A DNA stretch of 64,000 bases from Bradyrhizobium sp. Ash2021 (GCF_031202265.1 NZ_CP100604.1:4508501-4572500), one strand, 5' to 3'; positions 7,430 through 15,753 are shown, numbered from the stretch's first letter. Program-made: numbers and translations. The notes: a model not told the origin generated them from the letters alone.

Positions 7430-7981
7430 GTGCGCGATGCCTTAAAAATATCAACGGTCGCCAAGGAGTTGGCGTCGGCTGGAGCGAAGTTAAAAGAGCT
7501 TTCCGTGCTCCTTAGTGGGACTGAAACCGGCCTCCGTGACATTCGTGACATCACGATAACCTCCGAAATTGCAAAGATCCTAGCACTCGATCCGACCGTC
7601 GGTTCCTTGAACAATGCGCATGAACTTATTTCGGCGTTCAACCGGGAAGCAGCGCGGATAGCCCACGTCTGCTTGGTGGCTGAGGCCGATTTGCCTGAGC
7701 CGTCCAGCAAAGGAGGGCGTCCCACGCTGGATGCGCATTGGTATGATGATTTCACGGCACTGTTGTTGCAAATAGCCGACAAGGCTGGTGTAGAGCCTTC
7801 GCAAGGTAAAGATCGCGATGATCAAACCCGAAGCGGTTGGCTCCTCAATGCGGCACTGGCTCTTGAGTCCTTCTTGCCGCGCGATATGCGCTCACCAAGC
7901 TCGGAAGCTTGTGGAAAACGCCTGGAGCGGAGCGAAAGACGCCTCCGCGAAGCGTCTGGACAAAAACTCTCGGCAAGCTGA
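7430..7981 (+). CDS. hypothetical protein, start uncertain
   Basis: A 183-residue frame from a GTG, reading VRDALKISTVAKELASAGAK and on through a mixed helical protein to RLERSERRLREASGQKL. Codon use is gene-like. Upstream the frame stays open into the IS701 remnant, so the true N-terminus may have been lost to that insertion. I do not recognise a family. Confidence 0.45.
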   Translation: MRDALKISTVAKELASAGAKLKELSVLLSGTETGLRDIRDITITSEIAKILALDPTVGSLNNAHELISAFNREAARIAHVCLVAEADLPEPSSKGGRPTLDAHWYDDFTALLLQIADKAGVEPSQGKDRDDQTRSGWLLNAALALESFLPRDMRSPSSEACGKRLERSERRLREASGQKLSAS

Positions 7982-8142
7982 CGGTTTTTGTCGATGTGAT
8001 TGCTCCCTGATCATTCCCTAGTTTGGAATTTGAGGGCCCGGATGTCCGGGCCGTTGCGCTGCGGCCCAGTGTTTGCCTTCTTTGATGGCGCAGTTACCCG
8101 GGTCTTGGCGCTGTGGCGCCTTTCATTCCAGAGGGAAATTCC

Positions 8143-8388
8143 GTGAAATCGCAATCGTCAACCGACAACGCCGTGGTCGCGCAGAAGCCGACCGCCACCA
8201 CGATGGTCCTGCTCACGCCGAAGGAGCAGGCCAAGATTCTCAAGGTCAGCCTGTCTTGGTTGGCCAAGGCCCGTATGCGCGGCGATGGCCCGCCCTACAT
8301 CAAAGTCGGCCGCTCGGTCCGCTACACCGAGGCCGGTCAGGCCCAGTACCTGAAATCCCGTCAGCGCCTCTCCACCAGCGAAGTGTAG
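8143..8388 (+). CDS. small HTH protein, excisionase/AlpA type
   Basis: An 81-residue protein. Residues 24-75 (LTPKEQAKILKVSLSWLAKA, then PPYIKVGRSVRYTEAGQAQY) form a winged HTH_17/MerR-like DNA-binding domain of the kind found in excisionases and AlpA regulators. The GTG at 8143 follows a good ribosome-binding site (agaggg). It sits 214 bp upstream of two tandem tyrosine recombinases, with an AT-rich stretch between, which suggests a regulator or directionality factor for them. Confidence 0.75.
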   Translation: MKSQSSTDNAVVAQKPTATTMVLLTPKEQAKILKVSLSWLAKARMRGDGPPYIKVGRSVRYTEAGQAQYLKSRQRLSTSEV

Positions 8389-8424
8389 TCGCGTTTTTGC
8401 GCGGTCTCGTAACCTGGTCGAGGA

Positions 8425-8535
8425 TGTAACGATCGTCTATCTCTATACATAACTATACATCATTATAATCTTAGATGATCCAAGGTTAGGACGATATATA
8501 ATAGTACATGTACCCATTATACTATTGACAACATC
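8425..8535. promoter_or_regulatory. AT-rich control region before tandem recombinases
   Basis: In a GC-rich neighbourhood this stretch is strikingly AT-rich. It contains repeated tatacat words, tataat, and the palindrome gtacatgtac. It lies between the small HTH gene and the first recombinase and is a plausible promoter, operator or recombination site. No consensus can be fixed from one copy. Confidence 0.4.
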
Positions 8536-8601
8536 CCAATTTACTTCACAGTACATCAACGGCAACGCCGGTCATCTCCGATCGGCATCGGAGACATCCC
8601 A

Positions 8602-10335
8602 ATGGCCCAAACTGGCTTGCTTGAACCCTCGTTCGCCGACGTGCTTGCCGCCGTCGAGATGGCGAAGGACCTGCCGAAACAGATCGTTACCCATTGGCTC
8701 TGCTCGTTGCGCCAGATCGCGGTCGCGCTCGACAAGCCGCCGGAGTTGATCCAGGCGCGCTGGACCGCGGTTCGTCACCCGGTGGCCCGGTTGCACCACG
8801 CGCTGCTCGGCATCACCCAGAAGACATTGGCCAACCATAAGTCGAATGCGCGGGCGGCATTGGTGTGGTTTGCCGGCGAGCACAATGTGCCTGCACGCGG
8901 CGCGAAATTCACGGCCGGGTGGGCGGCGCTCCGGGATCGTCTCAGCGATCGGCACCAGCGCAGCGTCCTGTCCTCGCTGATGCGGTACTGCTCGGCAAAG
9001 GAACTGGGACCCGCGAGTGTCGATGAAGCCGCGCTCGACGCCTACATGGTCTATCGCGCCGAAACCTCAGCGCTTGCCACCGACGCAGCGGCCCGGCGCT
9101 CCATCGCCCGGTCCTGGAACGCTTGCATCGGTTCGGTCGAGGGTTGGCCGGAGCGGCGCCTGATCGAGCCGCCGATCAAGGCAGCCGAGGGGCCGTCCTG
9201 GGAGAGTTTTTCGGAGGTTCTGCGCAACGACATCGATGCCTATCTCCTGGGTCTGACGAAGCCGCGTAAGGGCCATACCGGCAAGCGAAGGGCACCGTGC
9301 AAGCCGGCGACTATCCGCGTGCGCCGGGCCATGTTGGTTGCCGCGGCCAAAATGGCTGTGCGGGCAGGGGTGCCGATCGAGAAGTTGACCTCGTTGGGCG
9401 CGATGCTGCACCCGGACGTCTCTGAACCCATCCTCGAAGCCTACTGGGAAAAGGATGGGGAGCGGCCGAATGTGTTCACCATCGATCTGGGGGTGTTATT
9501 TTTGAGCATCGCGCGTCAGATCGATTGCCTCGACGAAGCGGCGTTGGTGCGCCTGGACGATATCCGCGCCGAGTTGGAGCAGCACCGCCAAGGTGGACTG
9601 ACCGACAAGAACCTCGCCGTTGTCCGCCAGGTCCTGACCGATGGCATCTGGACCGGCGTCGTCAACCTGCCGGAGGCGATGATGGCCCAAGCGCGGTCGC
9701 TGCATTACCACGCGCCCGTGAAGGCCGCGGTGGTGGCGCAGGTCGCCGTCGCCATCGCGATTTTGACGGTCAACCCGGTGCGGCTCGGTAATCTTGGACG
9801 CATTCGGCTGGACGAAAACCTGATCAAACCTGGTGGGCCCCATTCTCAGTACTGGCTGGTGTTCCCCGATTACGACGTGAAAAACCGGGTAAAGCTCGAG
9901 TCTCAGTTTAACCAAAGGCTGAGCGAACTGCTCGACGAATACATCCACGACTTCCGCCCGAGTCTAGTGCGTGGCGGTAACGAGCCGTGGCTGTTCCCCG
10001 GCGAGACAGGAGGCTGCAAGGGCCCGACCGTGCTGAGTGACCAGATCACCAAGCGGATCTTGAAGGCTACGGGATTGCGGATCACCGCGCATCAGTTTCG
10101 GCACGCCGCCGGAGCAATCATCCTGAAGAACCGTCCCGGCGAACACGAGTTGGTTCGTCGCGTTCTCGGTCATCGCAACATCCAGACCACCATGAGTTTC
10201 TACACGGGCTTGGAAACCACGCAGGCGGGGAGGGTGTTCGGCGACATGGTTCGGGAAATGATCTTCACCGCTGAGGATGACCCGACTCCGACGACCCGGT
10301 CTGGCCGTCGTAGGCCCGACAGGAAGGCAGCATGA
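8602..10335 (+). CDS. tyrosine recombinase, large (first of pair)
   Basis: A 577-residue site-specific recombinase. The C-terminal catalytic domain (about 380-560) shows the first Arg in LTVNPVRLGNL, the HxxR box in AHQFRHAAG, the Gly-His in VLGHRNIQTT, and the nucleophile Tyr in SFYTGLE. The N-terminal 350 residues are longer than in XerC/D and may bind DNA arms. Its stop overlaps the next gene's start (ATGA at 10332), so the two recombinases are translationally coupled. It is distinct from the integrase at 28941-30200. Confidence 0.85.
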   Translation: MAQTGLLEPSFADVLAAVEMAKDLPKQIVTHWLCSLRQIAVALDKPPELIQARWTAVRHPVARLHHALLGITQKTLANHKSNARAALVWFAGEHNVPARGAKFTAGWAALRDRLSDRHQRSVLSSLMRYCSAKELGPASVDEAALDAYMVYRAETSALATDAAARRSIARSWNACIGSVEGWPERRLIEPPIKAAEGPSWESFSEVLRNDIDAYLLGLTKPRKGHTGKRRAPCKPATIRVRRAMLVAAAKMAVRAGVPIEKLTSLGAMLHPDVSEPILEAYWEKDGERPNVFTIDLGVLFLSIARQIDCLDEAALVRLDDIRAELEQHRQGGLTDKNLAVVRQVLTDGIWTGVVNLPEAMMAQARSLHYHAPVKAAVVAQVAVAIAILTVNPVRLGNLGRIRLDENLIKPGGPHSQYWLVFPDYDVKNRVKLESQFNQRLSELLDEYIHDFRPSLVRGGNEPWLFPGETGGCKGPTVLSDQITKRILKATGLRITAHQFRHAAGAIILKNRPGEHELVRRVLGHRNIQTTMSFYTGLETTQAGRVFGDMVREMIFTAEDDPTPTTRSGRRRPDRKAA

Positions 10336-11366
10336 CCAAGCTCGTGCGTTCCCTGCCGTTAGCCCTATGGCCTACGGCCGACCGCCAGGCTTGGCAAGAT
10401 GCCAGCCGACCTGGGTTCCGCCTCAAGCGCGGAGGCGCGGCAAGCCATCTCGCGGAGATCACCCGAAACGATTTGGCCCGACGCTACGGCTACTTCCTCG
10501 ACTTTTTGCACAGAACTTCCCGGCTTGATCCGGGGGCAGGGCCAGCGGCGCAGGTTTCGCCAGAGAACGTTCGGGAATATCTCGCCGAATTGCAGGCCCG
10601 GGTTCGATCGGTGACGGTTCATGGCTCGATCTACAAGCTGCGCCGCGCCGCCGAGCTGATCTCAGGAGGTTCTGACTTCACATGGCTGGCGGAGATCGAG
10701 AAGGATCTGGCGTTTGTGGTGGTTCCGAAGTCCAAGTTCAACCGCATCGTCACGAGTGAGGTGCTGGTCGAAGCCGGGTTGGCGCTGATCGCTGAGGCGG
10801 ACGCGAACGTTCGGACCGAATTGTCCTGCGCTCGCTCCGCCCGCAATGGGCTCATGATAGCACTGCTTGCCCTTAACCCGATGCGACTGAAAAACTTCGC
10901 CGCTCTGGAAATCGGGGGCTCGTTTGTTGAGGTCAAGAGCACCTGGTGGGTCAAACTGAATCGCCGAACCACCAAATCCCGTCGTGTCGATGAACGGCCC
11001 CTCCCGGACTTCCTGAAACCCGCGATAGATGCCTACATCAACCGGCAGCGGCCGATCCTGGCGCGGTCGGATACGTCGAGCAATGCATTGTGGGTATCAT
11101 CGAACGACGGCTCGCCGATGACTTATGATGGCGTTGCGCGAGTGCTTTCTGCAACCACGCTCGCAACCATCGGCGTCGATGTCAGTGCCCACTTATTCCG
11201 CGGCGCTGCGGCAACTACAGCAGCAGTTTACGGCGGTAGCACGCCGCATCTTGCAAGCGCCGTTCTTCACCACACGGATCCCCGCGTCACGGAGGCCCAC
11301 TACAACCGCGCGACCAACGCGACAGCCGGGCAGACCTTTCAGGGCATTATCGATGAATACCGCTGA
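10332..11366 (+). CDS. tyrosine recombinase, second of pair
   Basis: A 344-residue recombinase with an N-terminal SAM-like DNA-binding region and a C-terminal catalytic domain. Visible residues are Arg in LALNPMRLKNF, HxxR in SAHLFRGAAA, His-His in VLHHTDPRVT and a Tyr in EAHYNRAT. It is co-translated with the preceding recombinase through a 4-bp overlap. Paired recombinases with a small HTH protein recall Tn554-like and recombinase-in-trio arrangements, although the third recombinase of a trio is absent. Confidence 0.85.
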   Translation: MTKLVRSLPLALWPTADRQAWQDASRPGFRLKRGGAASHLAEITRNDLARRYGYFLDFLHRTSRLDPGAGPAAQVSPENVREYLAELQARVRSVTVHGSIYKLRRAAELISGGSDFTWLAEIEKDLAFVVVPKSKFNRIVTSEVLVEAGLALIAEADANVRTELSCARSARNGLMIALLALNPMRLKNFAALEIGGSFVEVKSTWWVKLNRRTTKSRRVDERPLPDFLKPAIDAYINRQRPILARSDTSSNALWVSSNDGSPMTYDGVARVLSATTLATIGVDVSAHLFRGAAATTAAVYGGSTPHLASAVLHHTDPRVTEAHYNRATNATAGQTFQGIIDEYR

Positions 11367-11545
11367 CTTTAGCAGCGCAGCCGGATGTCTGCTCTAGGGG
11401 GACACTGTTGAAAAAGGCAAAAATTGAACAGCTCCGAAATTCTCGCGAAGGTCGAACTCTTTTGCCTCGGCCGCTGAAGGGCTCCACGGAACGGATGCGA
11501 GGGTCTTTGGTCGCCCTCGAGCGAATCGATGTAGTCCCTCACGCC

Positions 11546-11635
11546 GCCCCAGCTTGCTCCGACCACAACGCACCGCTCGCGGGACCCGCCGACGGCGATC
11601 GGCTTGCCGCGCTGCTCGACGGACGCGTATTCGAA
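11546..11635 (-). pseudogene. DinB-like (Y-family polymerase) remnant
   Basis: The minus strand reads YASVEQRGKPIAVGGSRER and VVVGASWGGVRD. Intact DinB proteins carry a similar run, F-x-A-S-V-E-Q-R, then GKPVAVGG, then VVAAASYEAR-x-FGVRS. Two short deletions relative to that pattern are apparent, and there is no continuing frame. It is a decayed fragment of at most 30 codons. Confidence 0.35.
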
Positions 11636-11684
11636 GGGTAAATACGCCGCTGCGCAACGCGACGCTGAGCACGCGGGCAGGGGC

Positions 11685-12242
11685 ATGTGGGCGGACAAGG
11701 CGCAACGCGACCTGCTGAAGGCCACGCTGCCGCCGTCGGCCGATGCCTACAAGCTCGAGCTGCCGGCCGATTTCAAGCCGCCGGGCGGTGATGGCGTTGA
11801 GTTCAAATTCGATGCCAGCAACGCCGGCCTCGCCGCGGTCCGGAATTTGGCACACGCCAAGGGTTGGTCGCAGGCTGACTTGAGTGACGTGTTGTCGATC
11901 TACGCCGCCCACACTGTGCAACAGGAAGCGGCGCTAACCGCCGCCCGCAATGCGGAGATCGCCAAGCTTGGTGCCTCGGGTCCGGTCCGCATTGACTCGA
12001 TTACCCGGTGGTTGCGGGCCGAAATCGGAGATGTCGATGCGAAGCCTATATTGGCGACGCTGGTCACGTCCGCACACGTCCGCATGTTCGAGCGCATCAT
12101 GGGTAAAATCTCGTCGCAGGGCGCGTCCTCGTTCTCGCAGAGCCATCGCGTTGCGCCGGATCAGTCGGTAATTCCCGGCTACGAGAAGATGAGTTTCGAG
12201 CAGCGTCGTCACGCTCAGGATCAACTCGCGCAGCGGCGATGA
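11685..12242 (+). CDS. phage-type protein (scaffold-like), N-terminus rearranged
   Basis: A 185-residue protein from ATG 11685. From residue 18 on (SADAYKLELPADFKPPGGDG and a helical central part) it resembles phage proteins of scaffold or minor-capsid type seen in Bradyrhizobium prophages. Upstream of the ATG the frame is open and reads YSKGKYAAAQRDAEHAGRGM, which resembles the C-terminus of a thermonuclease-like protein, so two phage genes seem fused by deletion. Probably non-functional. Confidence 0.45.
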   Translation: MWADKAQRDLLKATLPPSADAYKLELPADFKPPGGDGVEFKFDASNAGLAAVRNLAHAKGWSQADLSDVLSIYAAHTVQQEAALTAARNAEIAKLGASGPVRIDSITRWLRAEIGDVDAKPILATLVTSAHVRMFERIMGKISSQGASSFSQSHRVAPDQSVIPGYEKMSFEQRRHAQDQLAQRR

Positions 12243-12263
12243 ACGGAGCGGGGAGCGCACGCC

Positions 12264-12428
12264 ATGTTTGTGATCGGCCCCGAGCAACTCGCCCTGTACG
12301 CCGCGCGGCTTGCCCTTGCCGGCGCGACGAATTCGCCGCTGTCGGATCAGCGAAAGGTCATCGACTTCGCGTCTGCCCGGCAGCGGTTGCGTCCGCCTGA
12401 GCCCGGCAGCCTTGCCGGTGAAGCATGA
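12264..12428 (+). CDS. small hypothetical protein of phage-remnant operon
   Basis: A 54-residue frame, MFVIGPEQLALYAARLALAG onward, with a basic middle (SARQRLRPPEPG). Its ATGA overlap with the next gene (12425) and the close spacing to the preceding gene (21 bp) indicate one operon. Function unknown. Confidence 0.5.
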   Translation: MFVIGPEQLALYAARLALAGATNSPLSDQRKVIDFASARQRLRPPEPGSLAGEA

Positions 12429-12886
12429 GCACCGCGGCACCATTTGCTCGTGTCGTATTCGATTATGCCGAGTTTGTTGCGGTGGTGAGGGAGAGGTGCG
12501 AGTTGATGGAGATCGCGCGGCTCGAGCTCGATCGCATCGCGGGGCTTGCGACCGGCCATGCCGGAAAGCTTCTTTCGCGCAGCCCCGTCAAACGCATGGG
12601 GATGCAAAGCCTGGGCCCCATTCTGCAGACCTTAGGGCTGATCATCATGGTGGTGGAGGATCCAGCGGCGCGCGACAAAACGCTGGCACGTCGCACGCCG
12701 GTCTATGCCCCCAACGTTCGAAACGGCAACACCTGCAATTCGAAAAAGCAACTCCCGCCGCCCGAGGCTCCGACCAAGGAAAAGCCGGCACTTCGGCTGG
12801 TCTCAACGGAGCCGCCATCGCGCAGCCACCTCCGCGTCATTCAACCCCGGCGGAAAGGATCCAAAGCATGTCACGCGGCGTCCTGA
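12425..12886 (+). CDS. island/phage-associated hypothetical protein
   Basis: A 153-residue protein. The core (VVRERCELMEIARLELDRIA, LATGHAGKLLSRSPVKRMGM, then LGLIIMVVEDPAARDKTLAR) is a type often seen near rhizobial prophage and island genes and may be a divergent HTH protein: the segment GLATGHAGKLLS resembles a recognition-helix region. The last 40 residues are low-complexity and basic. It overlaps both neighbours by a few codons, so it is coupled to them. Confidence 0.6.
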   Translation: MSTAAPFARVVFDYAEFVAVVRERCELMEIARLELDRIAGLATGHAGKLLSRSPVKRMGMQSLGPILQTLGLIIMVVEDPAARDKTLARRTPVYAPNVRNGNTCNSKKQLPPPEAPTKEKPALRLVSTEPPSRSHLRVIQPRRKGSKACHAAS

Positions 12887-13269
12887 TTTCGGCGACCTCG
12901 GCGGCCGGCGTAGTCACGACCGCCAGGCGTCGCCTCGCAGCTGCTCTCGCCTTCCTGCTGTTCGCCAGTACCGCGCCTGCGTTCGGTCAGATTTATGAGC
13001 CCTCCCAGGGACCGTCCGGCCAATCGAACCTCGCGCTGATCGCACCGACTGCGCCGGCCGCCGCCAACAATAATCAGATCGCCACCACGGCATGGGTCAA
13101 GCTGCAAAGCTACCTGACCGGCAATCAGACCATCACGCTGTCCGGCGACTGCGCTGGATCCGGCGCGATGTCGATTGTCTCGACCTGCACCAAGACCAAC
13201 GGCGTAGCATTTGCGGCATCGGCGACGACCGATACAACGCAGGCGGGTGGTTTTTACGAAGCGCAGTAG
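12868..13269 (+). CDS. exported phage-tail-like protein, short
   Basis: A 133-residue protein with a signal-peptide-like N-terminus (RRRLAAALAFLLFASTAPAF at about 21-40). It is followed by a segment NNNQIATTAWVKLQSYLTGN that resembles the repeated I-A-T-T-x-x-V motif of phage tail-fibre N-terminal regions. Intact relatives are much longer, so this is probably the truncated start of a tail-associated or exported protein. It starts inside the end of the previous gene. Confidence 0.5.
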   Translation: MSRGVLISATSAAGVVTTARRRLAAALAFLLFASTAPAFGQIYEPSQGPSGQSNLALIAPTAPAAANNNQIATTAWVKLQSYLTGNQTITLSGDCAGSGAMSIVSTCTKTNGVAFAASATTDTTQAGGFYEAQ

Positions 13270-13373
13270 ACGGCAATTAACCGCCTGCAAGCGGCCATCC
13301 TAGCTGCGCTACGGAAGCGTAGCGGTGATACGGTGACCGGTGACGGCGCACCGCAGCGGTGGCGATTGAAAGG

Positions 13374-13393
13374 GGCCGCCAACTGAGGCGGCC
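13374..13393 (+). terminator. probable terminator after phage remnant
   Basis: A hairpin with 7-bp stem (ggccgcc / ggcggcc, loop aactga) lies about 105 bp past the end of the tail-like gene and directly abuts the stop codon of the convergent gene at 13394. Only a weak T-rich tail (ttattg) follows. Confidence 0.5.
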
Positions 13394-13573
13394 TTATTGT
13401 GGTTTGGGCGGTTGCAGTTCGCTCGCGATCAAATTCTGAATATATGACAATTGCATTAGATCAACGTCGTTGCATTTGACACATTGAAATTTACGGCCGC
13501 CGGTTCTGACGATCAAGAAGTGCATAGGCTTGCGGCACTTCGGACAGGCGGGAGGTGGAGAGTTTTTGGGCAT
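13394..13573 (-). CDS. small zinc-ribbon protein
   Basis: A 59-residue protein with two CxxC knuckles (CPKCRKPM and CVKCND) 22 residues apart, forming a typical zinc ribbon. The remainder is a short helix (LMQLSYIQNLIASEL). I chose the ATG at 13573 as it places the first knuckle near residue 10; a longer frame upstream is less likely. It is probably nucleic-acid binding; partner unknown. Confidence 0.7.
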   Translation of the reverse strand: MPKNSPPPACPKCRKPMHFLIVRTGGRKFQCVKCNDVDLMQLSYIQNLIASELQPPKPQ

Positions 13574-13838
13574 GACGCTCACCCCTGGATTCAGGCGGGA
13601 GCGCAACACTCTCAGTCACCGATGAAAGCCGAGGGCGGGACGGTGATAGCCCCAGCCTACTCCCAATCTGGAACGGGCGCACGACAATTCAAACTAGGCC
13701 ACTCGCAGATTCAAAATAGGCCACTGTTTAGGAACTATCCCGGCTGGGGAGAATTACGCAGCCGTGCCTATTAGGGCATGACAAACTTCCCCGGCCCCAG
13801 CCCACCCCCGAGCTGGGACCGTTCTTTTGGGCAAAAGA
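13574..13838. other. gene-poor stretch
   Basis: Apart from the terminator at 13839-13864 I see no supported gene between the zinc-ribbon gene start (13573) and 13919. The open frames there are short, lack ribosome-binding sites and look like noise. Confidence 0.5.
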
Positions 13839-13864
13839 AAAACCCGCCGGTTGGGGCGGGTTTT
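13839..13864. terminator. rho-independent terminator, bidirectional
   Basis: The stem aaaacccgcc / ggcgggtttt with loop ggttgg is strong and ends in T-run and A-run on the two sides. It probably ends transcription of the minus-strand genes at 13919-14508. Confidence 0.75.
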
Positions 13865-13918
13865 GCAGGTGTTATGCCGCTTTCTTCAGGCGGTAATTTG
13901 ATGGGTCGTAGCCATCAA

Positions 13919-14287
13919 TTACCAACGGCTGCGGGTCTGCACCTTTATCTGCGACGGGAACCGCTCACCGCGCTCCCACATGGCGTATTTCCGCGCCGTC
14001 CAGTCGCGCTGATCGCGCCAAGCCTGGTAATCGGCCTCGGTGCGCTTAGCTGAAAACACCCGCCACGCATCCTCGAACTCGGCGCGCGTCTGGTCGAATG
14101 TCGCGACCGTGCCGTCGAGATATTCGCCCGGCTCAGATCCGGGGTAGAAGCCGCATTGCCAGCCCCATTGCTCGACGTCGACCGGCACGCCGCTGCGCAT
14201 CGCGATCGTGCCGACACGGACGTCACCGAAATAGACGTGCCAGCAGTCGGCGCGGTCCTTGGAAAGTCGGCGGGTGAGGGCGGGCAT
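13919..14287 (-). CDS. conserved island-associated hypothetical protein
   Basis: A 122-residue protein with pattern MPALTRRLSKDRADCWHVYF, VGTIAMRSGVPVD, WGWQCGFYPGS and a C-terminal TARKYAMWERGERFPSQ. I recognise this as a recurrent rhizobial protein of unknown function, and a decayed relative lies at 21693-22061. High Trp/Cys content and a GDVRVG-T strand suggest a small beta-rich domain. It overlaps the extended frame of the upstream gene. Confidence 0.75.
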   Translation of the reverse strand: MPALTRRLSKDRADCWHVYFGDVRVGTIAMRSGVPVDVEQWGWQCGFYPGSEPGEYLDGTVATFDQTRAEFEDAWRVFSAKRTEADYQAWRDQRDWTARKYAMWERGERFPSQIKVQTRSRW

Positions 14288-14508
14288 CTGGTGTCAGGTA
14301 TTCGATGCGGAAACAGTCGATCGGTGAAACGATCTAGCCGCTTCTCCGAACCTTTCTCGTCATTGAGATGACCGACCAATTCACCGGACTGGCGGTAGAT
14401 GTTGACCCCTCTGAGGTCGTAAAGCTTCTTACCGCTAAGATCGAAAATTCCCGGGCCGATCACCACGCCGACATAGATGCCCTTACTGTTGAATACCTTG
14501 CCGTTCAT
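13945..14508 (-). CDS. FDLSGKKLYDLRG-family small protein with run-on C-terminus
   Basis: The first 67 codons match the complete protein encoded at 18700-18903: MNGKVFNSKG, FDLSGKKLYDLRG-x-NIY, GELVGHL and RLD-x-x-TDRLFP. The relative stops two residues after DRLFP; here no stop follows and the frame continues for about 120 residues through the neighbouring gene in another frame, giving an Arg/Ser/Ala-rich, meaningless tail. I infer loss of the original stop. Function unknown. Confidence 0.5.
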   Translation of the reverse strand: MNGKVFNSKGIYVGVVIGPGIFDLSGKKLYDLRGVNIYRQSGELVGHLNDEKGSEKRLDRFTDRLFPHRIPDTRCPPSPADFPRTAPTAGTSISVTSVSARSRCAAACRSTSSNGAGNAASTPDLSRANISTARSRHSTRRAPSSRMRGGCFQLSAPRPITRLGAISATGRRGNTPCGSAVSGSRRR

Positions 14509-14618
14509 GGCCGGCCTCCTTGTCCGAGGGACCCCGCCGTGAACGCTGCGCTCATTGGCCGGCAATAGCGAGAGAAATCGAAACTCCGGACCCGTCTGGA
14601 GCCCGGCCGCCCGCCCTG

Positions 14619-14706
14619 GATTCGTCAAACCGCCCCGGCCGCTACCCCACCCAGCCCAAAACGGCAAACCCTCATCGGCGGGCTTCCCTGAGTCAGAGAG
14701 GGATAT
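14619..14706. repeat. dispersed 85-bp repeat, copy A
   Basis: This is similar along its length to 15578-15664 and 22733-22821. Shared words include gccgctacc, agcccaaaacggcaaa and ctgagtca. On the minus strand two copies encode DSGKPA(D/G)E-x-LPFWAGW, but no copy lies in a convincing gene. The rest of 14509-14838 holds nothing I can name. Confidence 0.6.
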
Positions 14707-14838
14707 GCGGCAGCGCCGGGTGATGCCAAAAATAAGGAGCCATAGAAACTTCGCGCTGCGCTGCGGAACGTCTTTTCCTTGTCCAAGCGCTGAGCTTGTG
14801 ATCGGCTGCCGCTCAGGGGGCGGGCAAGGAGCCAAGCC

Positions 14839-15546
14839 GTGGGTGTGATCCTCCTATTCCTGGCCGGACTTGCGCTATATGCCGGATGGTGGCTGTCACA
14901 CCAGCGGCTGATGGCAAAACCCTGGCTCGAGGAGGGCGTGATCGGCGAGTTCCCGGGCGGCGGCGGATTATCGGCGTCGCCGGCGAAGATCGGCCTCGGC
15001 GTCTTTCTCGCGGTTGCCGGCTCACTGTTCGCGCTCCTCATCAGCGCTTACGTGGTGCGCATGGGTATGCTGGACTGGCGGCCGCTGCCGGTCCCCCCGC
15101 TGCTCTGGTTTAATACCGGCGTGTTGGTCTTGAGCAGCGTCACCCTGCAATGGGCGCTTGCCGCGGCACGTCGCGGCGACCACGACGGCATGGTCACAGG
15201 AGTGCTCTGCGCCGGCGTTTCCGCAGTCGTTTTCCTGATCGGGCAATTGCTGGCGTGGTGGCAATTGATAGCGGCCGGTTATGTGGTGGCCGGCAATCCG
15301 GCCAGCTCATTCTTCTACTTGGTGACGGCGATTCATGGGTTGCATTTGCTCGGCGGCCTCGTGGCGCTCGGCCGGACCATCGCCAAACTGTGGCGCGGCG
15401 CCGACTTGCCGACATTGCGCCTGAGCGTGGAATTGTGCGCCACGTACTGGCACTTCCTGCTGCTGGTCTGGCTGATGCTTCTGGGGCTTCTGGCCGGTTG
15501 GACAGTCGCCTTCCTCGATGTCTGTAGTCGCTTGATTTCGGGCTGA
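14839..15546 (+). CDS. orphan heme-copper oxidase subunit III
   Basis: A 235-residue polytopic membrane protein of the cytochrome c oxidase subunit III family, which stabilises and modulates subunit I. Seen: an N-terminal hydrophobic segment, the helix around VAGSLFALLISAYVVRM, a charged loop AARRGDHDGM, the helix VVFLIGQLLAWWQL, a conserved FFYLVTAIHGLHLLGGLVAL segment with family-typical His residues, and ELCATYWHFLLLVWLMLLGL. It starts at GTG 14839 or 14845. No subunit I or II gene is present in this mobile region, so it must partner with a chromosomally encoded oxidase or be cargo without function. Confidence 0.8.
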   Translation: MGVILLFLAGLALYAGWWLSHQRLMAKPWLEEGVIGEFPGGGGLSASPAKIGLGVFLAVAGSLFALLISAYVVRMGMLDWRPLPVPPLLWFNTGVLVLSSVTLQWALAAARRGDHDGMVTGVLCAGVSAVVFLIGQLLAWWQLIAAGYVVAGNPASSFFYLVTAIHGLHLLGGLVALGRTIAKLWRGADLPTLRLSVELCATYWHFLLLVWLMLLGLLAGWTVAFLDVCSRLISG

Positions 15547-15577
15547 CCCACTTCCTTACGCGTGAGCAATGACCGCA

Positions 15578-15664
15578 GACTCGTCAAACCGTCCCGGCCG
15601 CTACCACGCAGCCGAAAACAGCAAAGGCGCATCAGCGGACCCCGCTGAGTCAGGGCGGGGCATG
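15578..15664. repeat. dispersed 85-bp repeat, copy B
   Basis: The most diverged of the three copies; see 14619-14706. It begins gactcgtcaaaccg and ends cgctgagtcagggcggggc. It lies just downstream of the oxidase subunit gene. Confidence 0.55.
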
Positions 15665-15694
15665 TGGGACGAGGATCGTTAATGGTAGGCCGCG

Positions 15695-15736
15695 TTCACG
15701 ACGAGGCGGTCCGAGGCACTGCGCGGACGTCGTGAA
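15695..15736. repeat. 9-bp inverted repeat with long loop
   Basis: ttcacgacg and cgtcgtgaa are perfect complements separated by 24 nt. It lies between the oxidase gene and the protease pair. It could be an operator or a recombination remnant; without a T-run it is not a standard terminator. Confidence 0.4.
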
Positions 15737-15753
15737 GTTTCGCGTAAGCTAAT

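Noticed and set aside
6749..7981. 410-residue plus-strand frame joining IS and unknown gene
   Set aside because: The first 220 codons are a shadow of the transposase; only the part after about 7430 is protein-like, so I kept just that.
12310..12867. Long frame upstream of the tail-like gene in the same frame
   Set aside because: It is a shadow of two coupled small genes; the real start with signal-like N-terminus is at 12868.
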